DNA from: Anaerolineae bacterium
GTDB lineage: Bacteria > Chloroflexota > Anaerolineae > JAAYZQ01
Assembly: GCA_023544525.1 (NCBI GenBank)
Contig: JAMJFU010000005.1
Span: forward strand, 1 to 45,811
Length of the DNA: 45,811 nt
Direction: 5' to 3'
Below, piece after piece: positions 42,914 to 45,811 of this stretch; within the stretch, counting starts at the first letter, position 1, and each line of letters begins with the position of its first letter. The notes below the pieces were generated by a model that searched no databases, was not told the origin of the DNA, and was given only the letters and a program-made list of their open reading frames with translations. Both the position numbers and the translations under genes were made by a program.

Positions 42914-44284
42914 ATGCAACTAATCGACGATCTCTCCAAGCTTAGCCTGCGGCAGGAAACCATCCTGACCATTGGCGCTTTTGACGGTGTGCACCGGGGC
43001 CACCAGGCATTGATCGCCCGGGTGGTCAACCGGGCCCGGGCGACCAACCGGCTGGCCGGGCTGCTCACCTTTCACCCGCATCCAGCCGTGGTCCTGGCCC
43101 CAAAACGCGCACCCCGCTACCTGACCACGCCGGGCGAAAAGGTGGCCCTGCTGGAAGGGCTGGGGATGGACCTGGTCGTGCTGATGCGCTTCGACCGCGA
43201 GCTGGCTGCTACCTCGGCCCATGATTTTATGGCACAGATCTCGACGCGGCTGCGGCTGAGCGAATTATGGATCGGGGCTGACTTTGCCCTGGGCCGCAAC
43301 CGCGAGGGCGATGTGCCTCGCCTGCGCCTGTTGGGTGACCAGTTCGGGTACGCCGTCTATGTCGTCGAGCCGGTCGTGGATGATGGCGCGCCCATCTCCA
43401 GCAGCCGCATCCGTGCCCTATTGCTGGAGGGTGATGTCGAGGAGGCAACAGAGCTGCTGGGCCGCTACCCCCGCGTCTCGGGCCAGGTAGTGGGCGGGGC
43501 AGCTCGCGGCCGGAACCTGGGCTTCCCGACGGCGAACCTGGAGGTGCGGCCCGAGCGGGCGGTCCCGGCCAACGGCGTCTATGCCGTGTATGCGGTGTTG
43601 GGCAGGGAGCGCTACCCGGCCGTGGCCAACGTGGGCGTGCGTCCCAGCTTCGACAACGGCGAGCGCACGGTAGAGACCCACATCTTTGACTTTGACCGCG
43701 ATATCTATGGCTGTGACCTGGTCGTAGAGTTTGTCGCCCGGCTGCGCAACGAACGCCGTTTCGAGGACATCGGGGACCTGATCGCCCAGATCGGCAAGGA
43801 CATGGAGGCGGCGCGCGCCATCCTGGAGGATCCGGGTCCGGGCAGCGAGGCCTCTGAGCAGAATGGTGCCAACTGCCCCTACCGCTACCACGAGGTCGAA
43901 CACACCGCCGACCGGGCCCTGTGGGTATGGGGCAAAGAGCTGCGGGATCTATTCGTCGGCGCGGCGCGGGGCATGTACTACGTCATGGATCTGGAGATCG
44001 AGGGTGAGGTTGCCACCGACTGGCGCGAGATTTCGCTGGAGGCGACAGATCCCGAGATCTTGCTCGTGGATTGGCTGAACGAGCTGCTGTATATCGGCGA
44101 GGTGGAGGGCCTGTTGTTGGTCGATTTTCAGATCGATTCACTGACCGAATCAAGCCTGGAGGCCCGTGTCGGCGGGGTGCCGGCCGAGGAGCCGGTGCGC
44201 GACATCAAGGCAGTGACCTTCCATGACCTGGCGGTGGTACAGGAGGAGGATGGCTGGTCGACGGTGGTGACCTTCGACGTCTGA
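42914..44284 (+). CDS. ribF: RibF-archease fusion: riboflavin kinase/FAD synthetase fused to archease
   Basis: The 456-residue two-part protein. Residues about 1-180 form the FAD synthetase (nucleotidyltransferase) domain with GAFDGVHRGHQALI and ISSSRIR; 186-306 form the riboflavin kinase domain with GRNLGFPTANLEV, VANVGVRPSFDNG and ETHIFDFDRDIYG. After a short linker (307-320), residues about 322-456 are a complete archease: YRYHEVEHTADRALWVWGKE, GAARGMYYVM, LLVDWLNELLYIGEVEGLLL, IKAVTFHDLAVV and the terminal VVTFDV. Archease is normally a separate protein that helps RtcB turn over and load GMP; rtcB is the next gene. The frame is continuous, and the only internal ATG near the junction (43861) is out of frame, so a separate archease start is not supported. 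Confidence 0.9.
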   Translation: MQLIDDLSKLSLRQETILTIGAFDGVHRGHQALIARVVNRARATNRLAGLLTFHPHPAVVLAPKRAPRYLTTPGEKVALLEGLGMDLVVLMRFDRELAATSAHDFMAQISTRLRLSELWIGADFALGRNREGDVPRLRLLGDQFGYAVYVVEPVVDDGAPISSSRIRALLLEGDVEEATELLGRYPRVSGQVVGGAARGRNLGFPTANLEVRPERAVPANGVYAVYAVLGRERYPAVANVGVRPSFDNGERTVETHIFDFDRDIYGCDLVVEFVARLRNERRFEDIGDLIAQIGKDMEAARAILEDPGPGSEASEQNGANCPYRYHEVEHTADRALWVWGKELRDLFVGAARGMYYVMDLEIEGEVATDWREISLEATDPEILLVDWLNELLYIGEVEGLLLVDFQIDSLTESSLEARVGGVPAEEPVRDIKAVTFHDLAVVQEEDGWSTVVTFDV

Positions 44285-44373
44285 AGCAGCAGGCAAAGAG
44301 GCCAGGGTTACGGGTTGGATATACCGCGTTATCGAGTAGTGTGAGTGCCTCTGAAGGCGGAAAGGATGGAACG

Positions 44374-45811
44374 ATGGTCAGCAAGTCAGACCTGGTACGA
44401 GTTAGCGAGTATGCCTGGGAGATACCCAGGAGTTACCGATCAGATATGAGGGTCCCGGCGCGCATCTATACCAGCGAGCGGCTGCTGGAGATGGCGTTCC
44501 AGGACAAGACGATGGAGCAGTTGGTCAATACGGCGGCCATGCCGGGTGTGGTGAAGCGGGTACTGGTCATGCCCGATGCCCACCAGGGCTACGGCCCGCC
44601 CATCGGCGGGGTCGTGCCCACGCGTTACCCCGACGGCGTCATTTCGCCTGGCGCGGTGGGCTATGACATCAACTGCGGGGTGCGCCTCATGGCCTCCGAA
44701 TTGGTGGCTGCGGAGGTCAAGGATGCCGTAGGGGATCTGATCACCGCCCTGTACAATTACGTGCCCAGTGGCGTGGGCAAGGGCGGCGGTGCGCGCCGTG
44801 TGTCGATCAACGAGATGGACCAGGTCCTGGCCAAGGGCGCAGGCTGGGCAGTCAAGGCGGGCTATGGCCGGCCCGAGGACCTGGAGCGGCTGGAAGAGGG
44901 CGGCGCCATGGAGGCGGCCGATCCCTCGGCCGTCAGCCACCGGGCGAAGCAACGAGGTGGCCCCCAGCTGGGCACACTGGGCTCTGGCAACCACTTTATC
45001 GAGATCCAGGAAGTCGTAGAGATCTATGACGACGCTGTGGCCCGCGCCTTTGGCCTCTTCCAGGGCCAGATGGTGGTCTCGATCCACTCCGGGTCGCGGG
45101 GCCTGGGGCACCAGGTCTGCAGCGACTATGTGAAGGATCTGCAGAGCGCCGTGCAAAAGTACAACATCCAGTTGCCCGACCGGCAGCTGGTCTGTGCCCC
45201 CCTGAATTCGCCCGAGGGCCGGCGTTACTTTGGGGCGATGGCCGCCGCGGCGAACTATGCCTGGGCCAATCGCCAATCCATGGCCCACCTGGCTCGCGAG
45301 GCCTTTGAACAGGTCCTGGCCGGCCGGGTGCGCAAATTCGACCTGCACACCGTCTACGACGTCTGCCACAACATCGCCAAGATCGAGGAGCACGTGGTGG
45401 ACGGGGCCAGGACCAGGCTGTGCGTGCATCGCAAGGGGGCGACGCGGGCCTTTGGACCGGGGCATCCGGCCGTGTCCAAGGTATACCGCGACGTGGGCCA
45501 GCCTGTACTGGTGCCCGGCGACATGGGCACAGCGTCCTACGTGCTGGTGGGCACCACCGAGGGCATGGAGGAGACGTTCGGCACCACGTGCCACGGCGCG
45601 GGGCGGACCATGAGCCGCACCGCGGCAAAAAAGAAGATCCACGGTGGCGCGCTGCGCCAGGAGCTGGAAGAGCGGGGCATCCACATCCGGGCTGGCAGCC
45701 TGGCCGGCCTGGCCGAGGAAGCGCCCGACGCCTACAAGGACATCCACGCCGTCATCGAGGTCGTGCACGGCGCCGGCCTGGCACGCAAGGTGGCCCGCCT
45801 GCGGCCGCTGG
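44374..45811 (+). CDS. rtcB: RNA-splicing ligase RtcB (3' end cut by window edge)
   Basis: The reading frame runs from ATG 44374 to the window end, 479 codons so far, close to the family's ~480-490. RtcB joins RNA 2',3'-cyclic phosphate or 3'-phosphate ends to 5'-OH ends using GTP and Mn. Seen are MPDAHQGYGPPIGGVVPTR, SPGAVGYDINCGVRL (metal Cys), LGTLGSGNHFIE, VVSIHSGSRGLGHQV, KFDLHTVYDVCHNIAK, VPGDMGTASYVLVG and the guanylylation motif CHGAGRTMSR. GGAAAGGA precedes the ATG by eight bases. It lies 89 bases after the archease-containing gene. The C terminus cannot be judged. Confidence 0.95.
   Translation, partial: MVSKSDLVRVSEYAWEIPRSYRSDMRVPARIYTSERLLEMAFQDKTMEQLVNTAAMPGVVKRVLVMPDAHQGYGPPIGGVVPTRYPDGVISPGAVGYDINCGVRLMASELVAAEVKDAVGDLITALYNYVPSGVGKGGGARRVSINEMDQVLAKGAGWAVKAGYGRPEDLERLEEGGAMEAADPSAVSHRAKQRGGPQLGTLGSGNHFIEIQEVVEIYDDAVARAFGLFQGQMVVSIHSGSRGLGHQVCSDYVKDLQSAVQKYNIQLPDRQLVCAPLNSPEGRRYFGAMAAAANYAWANRQSMAHLAREAFEQVLAGRVRKFDLHTVYDVCHNIAKIEEHVVDGARTRLCVHRKGATRAFGPGHPAVSKVYRDVGQPVLVPGDMGTASYVLVGTTEGMEETFGTTCHGAGRTMSRTAAKKKIHGGALRQELEERGIHIRAGSLAGLAEEAPDAYKDIHAVIEVVHGAGLARKVARLRPL

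Noticed and set aside
43861-43900. Separate archease start at the internal ATG 43861
   Set aside because: This ATG is out of frame with the archease domain; the domain is in frame only with ribF, so a fusion is the simpler reading.

Overview
The window reads as a GC-rich bacterial chromosome segment with dense, mostly convergent housekeeping operons and no mobile elements, phage genes or CRISPR arrays. The gene set suggests a Chloroflexota (Anaerolineae-like) bacterium. It has a complete peptidoglycan and division cluster including the small basic protein Sbp, a B12-dependent class II ribonucleotide reductase, YlxR, a DUF3786 protein, and archease with RtcB. This placement is inferred from gene content and style; no sequence search was possible.

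Layout. 59-760 (+) encodes a coiled-coil/zinc-ribbon protein. 771-6853 (-) is a catabolic region. A D-amino-acid-oxidase-type flavoenzyme, a methyltransferase fused to a LexA-like winged helix, and an ornithine-cyclodeaminase/mu-crystallin-type enzyme form one operon. A GlcD/GlcF-type 2-hydroxyacid dehydrogenase pair has its own promoter and a leader ending in an intrinsic-terminator-like hairpin. 7009-7851 (+) is a lipoprotein gene divergent from that region. 7868-16133 (-) carries yggT, yggS, pgeF, a TIGR03960-type radical SAM gene, ydcF, nrdJ, a CinA-C-like gene and nrdR.

16637-34633 (-) is the dcw cluster, transcribed mraZ-rsmH-ftsL-pbp-murF-mraY-murD-ftsW-murG-(CvpA-like)-murC-murB-ddl-ftsQ-sbp-ftsA-ftsZ. 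Genes are tightly packed, mostly with 4-base overlaps. The mraZ promoter is followed by four GTGG repeats at exact 10-bp spacing, the architecture expected of an MraZ operator. ddl has an internal, probably leaderless promoter preceded by a perfect 17-bp palindrome.

34904-34993 (+) is tRNA-Ser(GGA); 35076-35717 (-) is a DUF3786 gene. 36286-45811 (+) is the translation/RNA operon nusA-ylxR-infB-rbfA-nrnA-truB-ribF::archease-rtcB. It lacks the usual rimP and starts with a long leader that carries a terminator-like hairpin just after the promoter. The last two genes are the most unusual: the riboflavin kinase/FAD synthetase is fused in frame to a complete archease domain, directly upstream of the RNA ligase RtcB that archease activates.

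Eleven promoters could be read. They share a 17-bp (once 18) spacer and a TATAAT-type -10 box, and nine of the eleven carry a TGn extension. Two promoters (ydcF, ddl) place the transcription start at the ATG, implying leaderless mRNAs.
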